Assembly: GCA_023427985.1 (NCBI GenBank)
Contig: JAEYZM010000026.1
Span: 76,781-140,780, forward strand
From: Bacteroidota bacterium
GTDB taxonomy: Bacteria; Bacteroidota; Bacteroidia; Sphingobacteriales; Sphingobacteriaceae
Direction: 5' to 3'
DNA: 64,000 nt
The translations under genes and the position numbers were made by a program. Positions 8,527 through 17,247 of the stretch are shown piece by piece; within the stretch, counting starts at the first letter, position 1; each line of letters begins with the position of its first letter. A model generated the notes under the pieces. It was not told the DNA's origin. It worked only from the letters and a program-made list of their open reading frames with translations, and searched no databases.

Positions 8527-10506
8527 TTAATAACTCAAAAGTTTTTTTACAGCATCTTCCAAGCGGGCATTTGCCAAGAAATTATCTTCTAATGCTTTGC
8601 TCATTGGGATCGCTGTATCTAAACTAGCGCATCTTATAATTGGAGCATCTAAATATTGGAAACAGTGTTCGGCTATATGCGCAGAAATTTCGGCTCCAAA
8701 GCCATTAGTTAAAGTGTCTTCATGAAGAATTAATGCTCTACCTGTTTTCTTTACAGTTGTCTCAACTGCTTCAACATCCCAAGGTTGCAAACTTCTTAAG
8801 TCGATAATTTCAATCGATTCGTTGGGATTATTTTTGCAATATTCTATTGCCCAATGTACCCCAAGTCCATACGTAATGATACTCATCGATGTACCTTCTT
8901 GAACGGTTTTTGCCTTTCCAATTTCAATGGTATAATAGTCGTCGTAAATTTCTTCTGAAATTCCTCTATATAAAAACTTATGTTCAAAATATATAACTGG
9001 ATTTGGATCTTCTATAGCACTTGCTAGTAAGCCTTTTGCATCTGAAGGAGTAGCAGGATATACCACTTTTAGTCCAGGAGTTTTTGTAAACCAAGCCTCA
9101 TTACTTTGTGAATGGAAAGGACCAGCGCCTGTTCCAGCACCTGTTGGCATACGAACTATTACATCGGCATTCTGCCCCCATCTATAATGCGTCTTCGCTA
9201 AATTATTGATGATTTGATTGAAGCCTTCTGTAACGAAATCTGCAAATTGCATTTCTACCATTGACTTGTAACCATTGATGGATAGTCCGAGTCCAGTTCC
9301 TACGATTGCCGATTCACATAGTGGAGTATTTCGAACACGCGTTTTACCAAACTCATCAACGAAGCCCTGTGTAATTTTAAATGCTCCTCCATATTCTGCA
9401 ATATCTTGACCCATCAGAACGAAATTTTTATGTCGCTGCATACCTTGACGTAGCGCGTCAGTAATTGCATCTATGTAGCGCTTCTCTGTTTTATTCTCGC
9501 TGTTCGGTTTTATTTCTTGATACTCATATGGCGCATACATATCGCGGATTTCTGTAAGAGTATCTGGTTCAATATCTGGTTCATTAAATGCAATTTCTAT
9601 TGCTTGATCAATTTCTTTTTTGAATTGATAGCGGATGTCATTCGCATAATCTTCATCAATAATTTCTTGCTCTATTAAATAACGCTCAAAATTTTCTACC
9701 GGATCTTTTTCCGCCCAAATTTCAAATAATTCTTTAGGAACATATTTAGTGCCCGATGCTTCTTCGTGCCCACGCATTCTAAATGTCATGCATTCGATTA
9801 AAATTGGTCGTGGATTATTTCTAACATCTTTTGCGTATTTGTCGATGGTGCTATACACTTCTAGAATATTGTTACCATCAATCTGTAGCGATTCAATTCC
9901 ATAACCAATTCCTCGATCTGCTAATCGTTCGCATTTGTACTGCTCAGATACCGGAGTCGACAACCCATATCCATTATTTTCAATAATAAAGATGACTGGT
10001 AAATTCCATACTGCGGCAACATTTAATGCTTCATGAAAATCACCTTCACTCGTTGCACCATCGCCAGTAAAAACTAAAGTTGCTTTGTTTTTATTCTCAA
10101 GAGTATTTGCCAATGCGATGCCATCTGCCAAAGCCATTTGTGGACCAAGGTGTGAAATCATTCCTACGATTTTATATTCTTGAGTTCCAAAATGGAATGA
10201 GCGATCTCTACCTTTTGTGAATCCAATTGCCTTGCCTTGGAACTGACCCAACAATCGATCTAATGGAACATTTCTACTTGTAAAAACCCCAAGGTTGCGA
10301 TGCATCGGCAAAATGTATTCATCGCTTTGCATGGCCATTGCTGTACCCACAGATATAGCCTCTTGCCCAATACCCGAAAACCATTTCCCAATTTTACCTT
10401 GCCTTAAAAGAATGAGCATTTTTTCTTCAATCATTCGAGGCTTAACCAAACCTTTATAAAGATCAATTAACTGCTCATTGGTATATGCCGCTTTATTATA
10501 TTCCAT
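8527..10506 (-). CDS. Fused alpha-beta E1 component of a 2-oxoacid dehydrogenase
   Basis: This is a thiamine-diphosphate-dependent dehydrogenase with alpha and beta subunits joined in one 659-residue chain. Residues 1 to about 330 are alpha-like, with the ThDP motif GDGATSEGDFHEALN through IENNGYGLS. Residues from about 340 are the transketolase-like beta part (MGQDIAEYGGAFKITQGF, TGAGTGAGPFHSQSNEAWF, RCASLDTAIPMSKALED). Fused forms are common in Bacteroidota and are usually assigned to branched-chain 2-oxoacid dehydrogenase; pyruvate is an alternative. No E2 or E3 gene is in the window. Confidence 0.88.
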   Translation of the reverse strand: MEYNKAAYTNEQLIDLYKGLVKPRMIEEKMLILLRQGKIGKWFSGIGQEAISVGTAMAMQSDEYILPMHRNLGVFTSRNVPLDRLLGQFQGKAIGFTKGRDRSFHFGTQEYKIVGMISHLGPQMALADGIALANTLENKNKATLVFTGDGATSEGDFHEALNVAAVWNLPVIFIIENNGYGLSTPVSEQYKCERLADRGIGYGIESLQIDGNNILEVYSTIDKYAKDVRNNPRPILIECMTFRMRGHEEASGTKYVPKELFEIWAEKDPVENFERYLIEQEIIDEDYANDIRYQFKKEIDQAIEIAFNEPDIEPDTLTEIRDMYAPYEYQEIKPNSENKTEKRYIDAITDALRQGMQRHKNFVLMGQDIAEYGGAFKITQGFVDEFGKTRVRNTPLCESAIVGTGLGLSINGYKSMVEMQFADFVTEGFNQIINNLAKTHYRWGQNADVIVRMPTGAGTGAGPFHSQSNEAWFTKTPGLKVVYPATPSDAKGLLASAIEDPNPVIYFEHKFLYRGISEEIYDDYYTIEIGKAKTVQEGTSMSIITYGLGVHWAIEYCKNNPNESIEIIDLRSLQPWDVEAVETTVKKTGRALILHEDTLTNGFGAEISAHIAEHCFQYLDAPIIRCASLDTAIPMSKALEDNFLANARLEDAVKKLLSY

Positions 10507-10540
10507 TTTTATTTATTTTGGCGCTAAATTACAATATTTA

Positions 10541-11677
10541 TTACTGAACTTTTATCAATCTTTCCACCGCTTTTTCAAGTGTTTGATTCGATTTTGCAAA
10601 ACAAAAGCGAAGCATTTTACTATCCTGACTATTACTATAAAAGGCTGAAACTGGAATTGCGGCCACACCATATTCAGATACTAATTTTACAGCAAAATCC
10701 TTATCGCTCAAATCTGATATCGCATCGTATCTATAGCATTCAAAATACGATCCATGAGAATGAATCGGAATAAATTTACTTGACTTCATCAATGACCTAA
10801 AATAATCCCGTTTTTCTTGGACAACACTACCTAAGTTCAAATAAGCTTCTTTTAGGTCGATGTATTGCGCTATGGCAACTTGCTTGGGAGTGTCCACACA
10901 AAATGCATTGAATTGATGTACTTTTCTGAATTCCGACATAAGTTCAGCATTTGCAACGGCATACCCAATCTTCCATCCTGTGCAATGGTACGTCTTGCCG
11001 AAAGAATAACATGCAATGCTACGCTGATATAATTCATCGCTTTTGATCACACTCTCATGTTTCAGCCCATCAAATATTAAATGCTCATAAACTTCATCGC
11101 TTATCACCAAAATCTTTGTGTTGCGCGTACAGTTTTCTAATTCCTTAATGTCTTCTTTTGTCCAAACATATCCCGATGGATTATGAGGAGTATTGATAAT
11201 TATTGCACGTGTTTTCGAATTAATTTTTTCCCTCAACTGAGCCCAAGGGATGCTAAAATCTTCCTTCAAATTTATGCCGATGTATTTGCCTTTATGGAGT
11301 TCCACTGCTGGTTTGTAGCAATCGTAAGCGGGCTCAAACGCTATGACCTCATCGCCTTCGTGAATAAAGGTGCTGATGGCTGTGAATAATGCATAGGTAG
11401 CGCCTGGTGTTATTGTAATTTCTTTTTCAAAATCTATATGCCGATGGTACAACTCATTGATTTTTGATGCAAGTTTTTCTCTTAATGGAGCAAAGCCAAA
11501 CATATGAGTATACTGATTGAAATTTTCATTCATAGCTTTGTTCACCATTCGAATGAGTTCGGGATCCATAGGGAAATCTGGGAAACCCTGACCTAAGTTT
11601 ACGGCTTTATGTTCATTTGATAAGGCACTCATAACTGTAAATATTGTAGTGCCTACATGGGGTAATTTAGACTGCAT
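10541..11677 (-). CDS. PLP-dependent aminotransferase class I/II (YbdL-like)
   Basis: This fold-type I aminotransferase of 378 residues begins in the manner of methionine/kynurenine-type enzymes (NLGQGFPDFPMDPELI). Key points are NTPHNPSGYVWTKED, SDEVYEHLIFDG and the PLP-binding Lys in SFGKTYHCTGWKIGY. The C-terminal Arg that binds the substrate carboxylate is probably in MLRFCFAKS. YbdL-like enzymes prefer methionine or aromatic amino acids. It precedes the fused E1 gene by 34 bases on the same strand. Confidence 0.85.
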   Translation of the reverse strand: MQSKLPHVGTTIFTVMSALSNEHKAVNLGQGFPDFPMDPELIRMVNKAMNENFNQYTHMFGFAPLREKLASKINELYHRHIDFEKEITITPGATYALFTAISTFIHEGDEVIAFEPAYDCYKPAVELHKGKYIGINLKEDFSIPWAQLREKINSKTRAIIINTPHNPSGYVWTKEDIKELENCTRNTKILVISDEVYEHLIFDGLKHESVIKSDELYQRSIACYSFGKTYHCTGWKIGYAVANAELMSEFRKVHQFNAFCVDTPKQVAIAQYIDLKEAYLNLGSVVQEKRDYFRSLMKSSKFIPIHSHGSYFECYRYDAISDLSDKDFAVKLVSEYGVAAIPVSAFYSNSQDSKMLRFCFAKSNQTLEKAVERLIKVQ

Positions 11678-11791
11678 TAGCTAATTAGGTTTTTATAAAT
11701 GTAATACTTCTTTTGCAAATTCTTTTTATCCCCTTTTTGTTTTGAAAATTCAATTTATTTTAATATTATTGTAATATCAAAATAATATCAT

Positions 11792-12643
11792 ATGACAACA
11801 GAGAAAATTAAAAAGGCAATGTCGGGTTACGGCATGCTTTTGTTGGTTTTAGTTATGGCTTGTTTAGCAATTTATTTAGGGGTACAACAAATGATTGCAG
11901 TATCGGTAATATTAGGGGTTATAGCATTCTTTGTACTACCTGGATTTTCAGTAATTAACCCAAATGAAGCTATTGTTGCAACACTGTTTGGGGTATATGT
12001 TGGTACCATTAAAGAGAACGGATTTTTATGGATGAATCCATTTTACACAAAGAAAAAAGTTTCATTGCGAGCTATGAATTTGAATGGCACACATATAAAG
12101 GTAAATGACAAAGTAGGGAATCCAATTGAAATTGCAGCTGTAATTGTTTGGCAAGTAAGCGATACAGCAAAGGCGGTATTTGAAGTTGACAATTACCATC
12201 AGTTTGTAACGGTACAATCAGAAGCTGCTGTTAGAAACTTAGCAGGTGCATATCCATACGATCATTTTGAAGATGAAGAGTCGACAGTAACATTAAGAGA
12301 TGGTGCTCATATTGTAAATGAGAAATTAGAGCAAGAGCTAAACGAACGACTAAGTAGAGCAGGCATTGTGATTTTAGAAGCAAGAATTTCGCATTTGGCC
12401 TATGCACCAGAAATTGCTGGGGCCATGTTACAAAGGCAGCAAGCGCAAGCTGTAGTTGCAGCACGTAAGCAAATAGTTGAAGGAGCTGTAGGAATGGTAG
12501 AGATGGCCTTAGAAAAATTATCGGCAAAGAATATTGTTGAATTAGATGAGGAAAGAAAGGCAGCTATGGTGAGTAATTTATTGGTAGTATTATGTGCAGA
12601 AAAATCGGCAAGTCCGATTGTAAATGCAGGTTCAATTTATTAA
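11792..12643 (+). CDS. SPFH/band 7 domain membrane protein
   Basis: The 283-residue protein has two close N-terminal hydrophobic helices (about residues 13-60), then a band 7 domain beginning PNEAIVATLFGVYVGTIKENGF. The domain continues with a long coiled segment (SRAGIVILEARISHLAYAPEIAGAMLQRQQAQAVVAARKQIVEGAV). SPFH proteins form large oligomers at membrane microdomains, but the role of this subgroup is not known. It is followed 3 bases later by a small ribbon-helix-helix gene, a pairing I recall from other Bacteroidota and other phyla. Confidence 0.85.
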   Translation: MTTEKIKKAMSGYGMLLLVLVMACLAIYLGVQQMIAVSVILGVIAFFVLPGFSVINPNEAIVATLFGVYVGTIKENGFLWMNPFYTKKKVSLRAMNLNGTHIKVNDKVGNPIEIAAVIVWQVSDTAKAVFEVDNYHQFVTVQSEAAVRNLAGAYPYDHFEDEESTVTLRDGAHIVNEKLEQELNERLSRAGIVILEARISHLAYAPEIAGAMLQRQQAQAVVAARKQIVEGAVGMVEMALEKLSAKNIVELDEERKAAMVSNLLVVLCAEKSASPIVNAGSIY

Positions 12644-12646
12644 GAA

Positions 12647-12799
12647 ATGCAAGAGAAAAAACCATTTGCATTGCGCTTGAGTAAGGAGATGATGGCTGAA
12701 ATTGAACGTTGGGCTTCTGAAGAATTCAGAAGTGTTAACGGACAGATAGAATATATCTTAAGTGAAGCAATAAAAAATAGGAAAAAGAAAAAACGCTAA
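12647..12799 (+). CDS. Small Arc-like ribbon-helix-helix protein
   Basis: An ATG at 12647 opens a 50-residue frame ending at TAA 12797-12799, three bases after the SPFH stop. The sequence fits a MetJ/Arc ribbon-helix-helix: a short strand FALRLS, helix KEMMAEIERWASEEF, a turn at SVNG, helix QIEYILSEAIKNR, then a basic tail KKKKR. It probably binds DNA as a dimer. No toxin-like partner is adjacent; its only close neighbour is the SPFH gene. Confidence 0.75.
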   Translation: MQEKKPFALRLSKEMMAEIERWASEEFRSVNGQIEYILSEAIKNRKKKKR

Positions 12800-12818
12800 T
12801 AAATTAATTAGCGTTTTT
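12789..12818. terminator. Bidirectional terminator between the RHH gene and lutB-like gene
   Basis: A perfect 12-bp stem AAAAACGCTAAT / ATTAGCGTTTTT with a 6-base loop ends in a T-rich run on either strand. Its arms include the stop codon of the RHH gene and the final codons of the convergent Fe-S protein gene. Confidence 0.85.
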
Positions 12819-14183
12819 ATTTTTCCATTGCTTGCTAAAAGATTCTTGATTGAATTCGGGTAAAGATCTGTTTTTACCCCATGCAGATTTGAAGAAAGTA
12901 TTCATAAAAAAGTTCTTCCACTTAGAACTAATCATATCAGTCTTCTTTCTACTTAACATTGTTTTTTTCCACATCATCCATCCAAAAGATTCTGCTTTAG
13001 AAACCTGATGTTGGTTTACAGCATCGCGTCTGTTGTAAAGTAAAATTTTATGTATATCAATTTTTACAGGACAAACTTCAGAGCAATTGCCACACAAGCT
13101 TGATGCATAACTAAGATGTTTAAAATCCTCCATACCTTTTAAATGCGGAGTAATTATACTGCCAATAGGTCCAGAGTAAGTGGTGTCGTATGTGTGTCCA
13201 CCAATATTTTTATATACTGGGCAAGCGTTCAAACATGCACCACATCGAATACAATATAGCGCTTGGCGTTGATCTTTTTGAGCCAGTAAATTAGTTCTTC
13301 CATTATCTAATAAAATCACATACATTTCTTCTGGACCGTCCATTTCATTAGCCTGTTTTGGCCCACTAAGAATAGTATTGTATACAGTAAGATTTTGACC
13401 TGTTCCTCTTGCTGAAAGTAATGGCCAAAATAATTCCAAGTCTGAATTACTAGGAATGACTTTTTCAATACCAACGATTGCAATATGAATTTTTGGGAAA
13501 CAAGTACTTAGTCGTGCATTGCCCTCATTTTCTGTAATAGCAATGCTTCCAGAATCTGCAATAAGGAAATTTGCACCAGAGATACCCACGTCGGCACTAG
13601 TATATTTCTCTCTCAATAGTTCTCTTGCTTTGAGTGTAAGCTCTGTTGGACTTGCATCAATTGGAGTTCCAAATTTTTCGTTAAATAATTTAGCAACATC
13701 TTCTTTAGAAAGATGCATTGCAGGAGTTACAATATGATAAGGTTTTTGTCCTAGCAATTGAACGATATATTCACCTAAATCGGTCTCAATCGATTCAATT
13801 TTATTTTTCTCTAAAAATTCATTCAATTCAATCTCTTCGCATGCCATCGATTTTGATTTCACCACCATTTTAGCGCTTGCTTTTTTCATGATGTTTAAAA
13901 TCTCTTTTCTAGCTTCATTTGCATCATTGGCCCAAATAACTTTACCGCCTTTACGCATAAAATTACTCTCGAACTCCAAAAGATATTTATCGAGATTCTC
14001 CATCACTTTCCACTTGATAGAATGAGCTCTTTTTCTTGCAAGTTCAAGATTTTCAAATTGCAAAAGACCTTTGTCTACAGAATGATTGTATTTAGAAATA
14101 TTGAAATTAATCTTTCTTCTATGTTCTGTATCAAAAGCCTTTTGCTCTGATATTTTTATAAAGTTTTTAGAGATTGTTGACAT
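12804..14183 (-). CDS. LutB/LldF-like iron-sulfur protein with LUD domain
   Basis: This protein is related to LutB, the Fe-S subunit of the LutABC L-lactate oxidation system. From ATG 14183, one base after the upstream stop, it has 459 residues; an upstream in-frame ATG at 14246 would lie inside the peptidase gene. An LUD domain (MVVKSKSMACEEIELN, GISGANFLIADSGSIAI) precedes two 4Fe-4S clusters, CIRCGACLNACPVY and CGNCSEVCPVKI. lutA and lutC are absent from the window, so the donor and acceptor are uncertain. Confidence 0.86.
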   Translation of the reverse strand: MSTISKNFIKISEQKAFDTEHRRKINFNISKYNHSVDKGLLQFENLELARKRAHSIKWKVMENLDKYLLEFESNFMRKGGKVIWANDANEARKEILNIMKKASAKMVVKSKSMACEEIELNEFLEKNKIESIETDLGEYIVQLLGQKPYHIVTPAMHLSKEDVAKLFNEKFGTPIDASPTELTLKARELLREKYTSADVGISGANFLIADSGSIAITENEGNARLSTCFPKIHIAIVGIEKVIPSNSDLELFWPLLSARGTGQNLTVYNTILSGPKQANEMDGPEEMYVILLDNGRTNLLAQKDQRQALYCIRCGACLNACPVYKNIGGHTYDTTYSGPIGSIITPHLKGMEDFKHLSYASSLCGNCSEVCPVKIDIHKILLYNRRDAVNQHQVSKAESFGWMMWKKTMLSRKKTDMISSKWKNFFMNTFFKSAWGKNRSLPEFNQESFSKQWKNKNAN

Positions 14184-14184
14184 T

Positions 14185-15753
14185 TTATTTTTCAGCAGGG
14201 AAATCGTTTGTCTTATCAACAACAATACGTTGTTCTCTGTTTGCAAGTTCCCATGCAGTCAAATATACTAATTGTGCTCGTTTTGCTAACATAGGGAAAT
14301 GAATTTTGCTTACCTCGTCGCCTGCTTTATGGTAATCTTCGTGTACGCCATTGAAATAAAAAATAATTGGGATGTTGTTTTTTGCAAAGTTGTAATGGTC
14401 TGATCTGTAATAGAACATGTTAGGGTCTTTCGGATCATTATAGGTATAATCAAGATTTAGATTTACTGTTTTATTCGCCTCTTCATTGATCATATGCAAC
14501 TCAGAACTTAATTTGTCGGACCCAATGATGTAAACGTAATTACTATCGTCATTATGTTTTTCATCAATTCTTCCAATCATGTCGATGTTCAAATTTGCAA
14601 TAGTCGCATCTAGAGGAATGATGGGATGATCTGTATAATATTCAGAACCAAGCAAACCTTTTTCTTCTCCAGATACAGCCATAAATACGATGTTTCTTCT
14701 AGGGCCTACGCCAGCTTTTTTAGCTTCAATAAATGCTTGAGCGATTTCCAATAAGGCTACCGTTCCTGAACCATCATCATCGGCACCATTATGAACTTCA
14801 CCATCAATAACCCCAATATGATCGTAATGTGCAGTGATAAAAATATATTCATCTGCTTTGTCAGAACCTTCGACCATGGCTAAGACATTTTCGGCATAGA
14901 CGTCTTGGTTTAAAAACTGTATATCCGTTTTAATGGTACTTTTTAGTTTTATTGGTTTTGAAGCGCTTGGAGATTTTGAGAGTTTCGATTGTAATTTTGC
15001 AAGTGTTTTTTTGTTTGGAGCCAACAATGCATTGGCTACAGATTCGTTGCAAACTATTACAGGGATTTCAGTATCCTTACTTTCTTTGTATGCAAGTTTC
15101 AAGCCACTTGATTCTAATTTATGTTTGTAATATTTTATGTATTTCTTATAATTCGGATCAACGTAAACAATGAGTGATGGGTTATATTTTTTAATCTCTT
15201 CGATTTTTTTACTACTGTTAGACCATTTAGATTTGCCTTCGGCATTCAACATATATTTACCTTTTGGCATAGGCTCCCCAGCCAAAACTACTACTACTTT
15301 ACCCTTAATATCTAACCCTTGAAATGAATTATAATTGGATTCATTAATGCCATAACCAACAAAATAAATCTCGTTGCTTTGTATGGCAATTTGTTCTAAT
15401 TCTTTTGTAGGGAAAAAATCATCGGCAATTTTAAATTCGGTTTGATTTATTTCCAACAACCTTTTACCTAATACTTTCTCATGCAATTTATATGTTTGAT
15501 ACGGGCCTTCATCACTTACATTAACCAATCCCATTTTTTGGAATTCATTTTTCAAATATTCGGCAGCCATTTTTTGCCCCTTTTTACCAGTTTCTCTACC
15601 CTCAAATTCATCTGAAGCAAAAATGCTTAAATGTTTATTCAAATCGGATGGGTCGATGTATTGCATATAATTAACAGCAGTGTTGTTTACTTGTGCTAAT
15701 GTTTCAATTACTATTGAAAATAATAGTATTAATAACGAGAAATGCTTCTTCAT
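14185..15753 (-). CDS. Secreted M28 zinc aminopeptidase with inserted PA domain
   Basis: From ATG 15753 the 522-residue product starts with a signal peptide (KKHFSLLILLFSIVIETLAQ). The PA-type insert lies around residues 120-250 (YFVGYGINE, GKVVVVLAGEP). The M28 zinc ligands are visible in order: HYDHIG, GADDDGSGT, SGEEKGLLGSEY, NIDMIGR and YRSDHYNFA. It probably cleaves N-terminal residues from peptides in the periplasm or outside. It is placed one base before the LutB-like gene, so the two are probably co-transcribed. Confidence 0.9.
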   Translation of the reverse strand: MKKHFSLLILLFSIVIETLAQVNNTAVNYMQYIDPSDLNKHLSIFASDEFEGRETGKKGQKMAAEYLKNEFQKMGLVNVSDEGPYQTYKLHEKVLGKRLLEINQTEFKIADDFFPTKELEQIAIQSNEIYFVGYGINESNYNSFQGLDIKGKVVVVLAGEPMPKGKYMLNAEGKSKWSNSSKKIEEIKKYNPSLIVYVDPNYKKYIKYYKHKLESSGLKLAYKESKDTEIPVIVCNESVANALLAPNKKTLAKLQSKLSKSPSASKPIKLKSTIKTDIQFLNQDVYAENVLAMVEGSDKADEYIFITAHYDHIGVIDGEVHNGADDDGSGTVALLEIAQAFIEAKKAGVGPRRNIVFMAVSGEEKGLLGSEYYTDHPIIPLDATIANLNIDMIGRIDEKHNDDSNYVYIIGSDKLSSELHMINEEANKTVNLNLDYTYNDPKDPNMFYYRSDHYNFAKNNIPIIFYFNGVHEDYHKAGDEVSKIHFPMLAKRAQLVYLTAWELANREQRIVVDKTNDFPAEK

Positions 15754-15781
15754 ATTTATATTGGTTTGAATAAATAAAAAT

Positions 15782-15810
15782 AAAAAAATCTGAGTGTAAT
15801 TGCTCAGATT
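15782..15810 (-). terminator. Terminator after rpiB
   Basis: Read on the minus strand, an 8-bp perfect stem (AATCTGAG / CTCAGATT) with an 8-base loop is followed by seven T residues and further T-rich sequence. It lies 29 bases after the rpiB stop and separates rpiB from the peptidase gene. Confidence 0.85.
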
Positions 15811-15838
15811 CATTGTAACATATAAGTTGATAAATTAA

Positions 15839-16267
15839 TTAGCAATTAATTTTATTTACTCTATTTGCATGTCGACCACCTTCGAATGAGGTTTCCAAAA
15901 ATTTCTTAGTAATGGCAATTGCCTGCTCTTCCGTAGTGAACCTTGCTGGAATGCAAACAATATTTGCATCATTATGTGAACGTGCGAGTTCAGCCAATGG
16001 AACGTCCCAGCAGATTGCTGCTCTAATATCTTTATGTTTGTTAGCTGTAATTGCAACTCCATTTGCAGACCCACAAATTAATATGCCCAATTCGTATTCT
16101 TTATTCTGAATGGATGATGCTAATGGATGAACAAAATCTGGATAGTCAACAGAAGCATCACTATACGGGCCAAAGTCTCTTACTTCATGGCCTATTTTTG
16201 ATAATACATCGATAATTATTTTTTTGTATTCGTAACCAGCGTGGTCACCTCCAATAGCTATTTTCAT
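15839..16267 (-). CDS. rpiB: Ribose-5-phosphate isomerase B
   Basis: This 142-residue enzyme interconverts ribose 5-phosphate and ribulose 5-phosphate in the pentose phosphate pathway. The RpiB/LacAB signatures are clear: IGGDHAGYEYK at the start, DFGPYSDASVDYPDFVHPLA, the active-site segment GILICGSANGVAITANK and CWDVPLAELARSHNDANI. It lies downstream of tatC in the same direction with a 71-base gap containing an AT-only palindrome TTATCTA-TTT-TAGATAA at 16290-16306. Confidence 0.95.
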   Translation of the reverse strand: MKIAIGGDHAGYEYKKIIIDVLSKIGHEVRDFGPYSDASVDYPDFVHPLASSIQNKEYELGILICGSANGVAITANKHKDIRAAICWDVPLAELARSHNDANIVCIPARFTTEEQAIAITKKFLETSFEGGRHANRVNKINC

Positions 16268-16338
16268 TTGATATAAGGTTTATACTAAGTTATCTATTTT
16301 AGATAAAAAGAAATTATCTAAAATGTTAATTCAATTAA

Positions 16339-17199
16339 TTAATAATAGTAAGTTTCTGATTCCTCTTTTTTCTTTCTTTTTTCAACTCTTGCTGATACAA
16401 AAATACTAACTTCAAATAAGATATATAGAGGCACCGAGACCAGCATTAATGTTGGGATATCCGGAGTTGGAGTAATAAATGCAGCTAATAGCACGATTAA
16501 AAAGACTGCTATTCTTCTATTTGTTCTCATGAATTTAGGAGTCATGATACCCATTAGTGAAAGGAAATAAATTACAATAGGTAATTCAAAAACAAAACCA
16601 GTGGCAACTGTTAGCATGCTTACAGTTGACAAATAAGAGTCTAAAGTGATCTGGTTGACTATTTCTTCAGAGATAACGTATGTTCCTAAGAAATTAACGG
16701 ACATAGGAGTGATAATAAAATAGCCAAATAAAATGCCAGTTAAGAAAAGAAAACTACCGTATATAATCAAACCTGTTGCATGTCGTCTTTCTTTCTTGTG
16801 CAATCCTGGTCGTATAAATCTCCACAACTCCCAAAGTAAATAAGGAAATCCCATGATAAAGCCTGCAATAAACGAACCTGTCAAATGCAGATTAAATTGA
16901 CCTGCCATGGTGTTATTCATTATCACGAAATTTATCTTATCGATACATAGGTCGGCCGATAATTGATATTTAGTTGCAATATCACATAAGAATCTATATG
17001 TGAAAAAATCGGTACGTTTGGGTCCGAAAATTATTTGGTCGAATAAAAAATCTTTATTTAAAAAAGCAACAAGTGTAAGGCAAACAATTACAAAAGCAGA
17101 ACGCACTAAATGCCATCTTAAAGACTCAAGATGATCTACGAAAGACATATCAGAATTTGGATCCGATGCTTTCTTTAAATTATTGAAAAAACCCGCCAT
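16339..17199 (-). CDS. tatC: Twin-arginine translocase subunit TatC
   Basis: This integral membrane protein is the receptor for folded twin-arginine substrates. The 286 residues show the conserved start MSFVDHLESLRWHLVRSAF and several hydrophobic helices consistent with six membrane spans. Also present are the FIMGFPYLLWELWRFIRPGL loop, the periplasmic-side segment VNFLGTYVISEE and a helix with FVFELPIVIYFLS. There is a longer cytoplasmic or periplasmic loop around residues 55-105 (KRTDFFTYRFLCDIA). tatA is not in the window. A TATCTTTG box lies 12 bases upstream of the start. Confidence 0.94.
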   Translation of the reverse strand: MAGFFNNLKKASDPNSDMSFVDHLESLRWHLVRSAFVIVCLTLVAFLNKDFLFDQIIFGPKRTDFFTYRFLCDIATKYQLSADLCIDKINFVIMNNTMAGQFNLHLTGSFIAGFIMGFPYLLWELWRFIRPGLHKKERRHATGLIIYGSFLFLTGILFGYFIITPMSVNFLGTYVISEEIVNQITLDSYLSTVSMLTVATGFVFELPIVIYFLSLMGIMTPKFMRTNRRIAVFLIVLLAAFITPTPDIPTLMLVSVPLYILFEVSIFVSARVEKRKKKEESETYYY

Positions 17200-17217
17200 A
17201 TCGTAATGCCCAAAGAT

Positions 17218-17244
17218 AAAAAAAGGCGGGTGAAATCCCGCCTT
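17218..17244 (-). terminator. Terminator after accC
   Basis: On the minus strand the stem AAGGCGGG / CCCGCCTT (8 bp, 6-base loop) is followed directly by seven T residues, three bases after the accC stop codon. The T tract then runs into a TATCTTTG promoter-like box at 17211-17218 just ahead of tatC. Confidence 0.9.
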
Positions 17245-17247
17245 AAA

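Noticed and set aside
12647..12799. Antitoxin of a toxin-antitoxin module
   Set aside because: No small toxin-like gene is adjacent; the neighbours are an SPFH gene and a convergent Fe-S protein gene.
16290..16306. Terminator between tatC and rpiB
   Set aside because: The palindrome TTATCTA-TTT-TAGATAA is AT-only and is not followed by a T tract on the minus strand.
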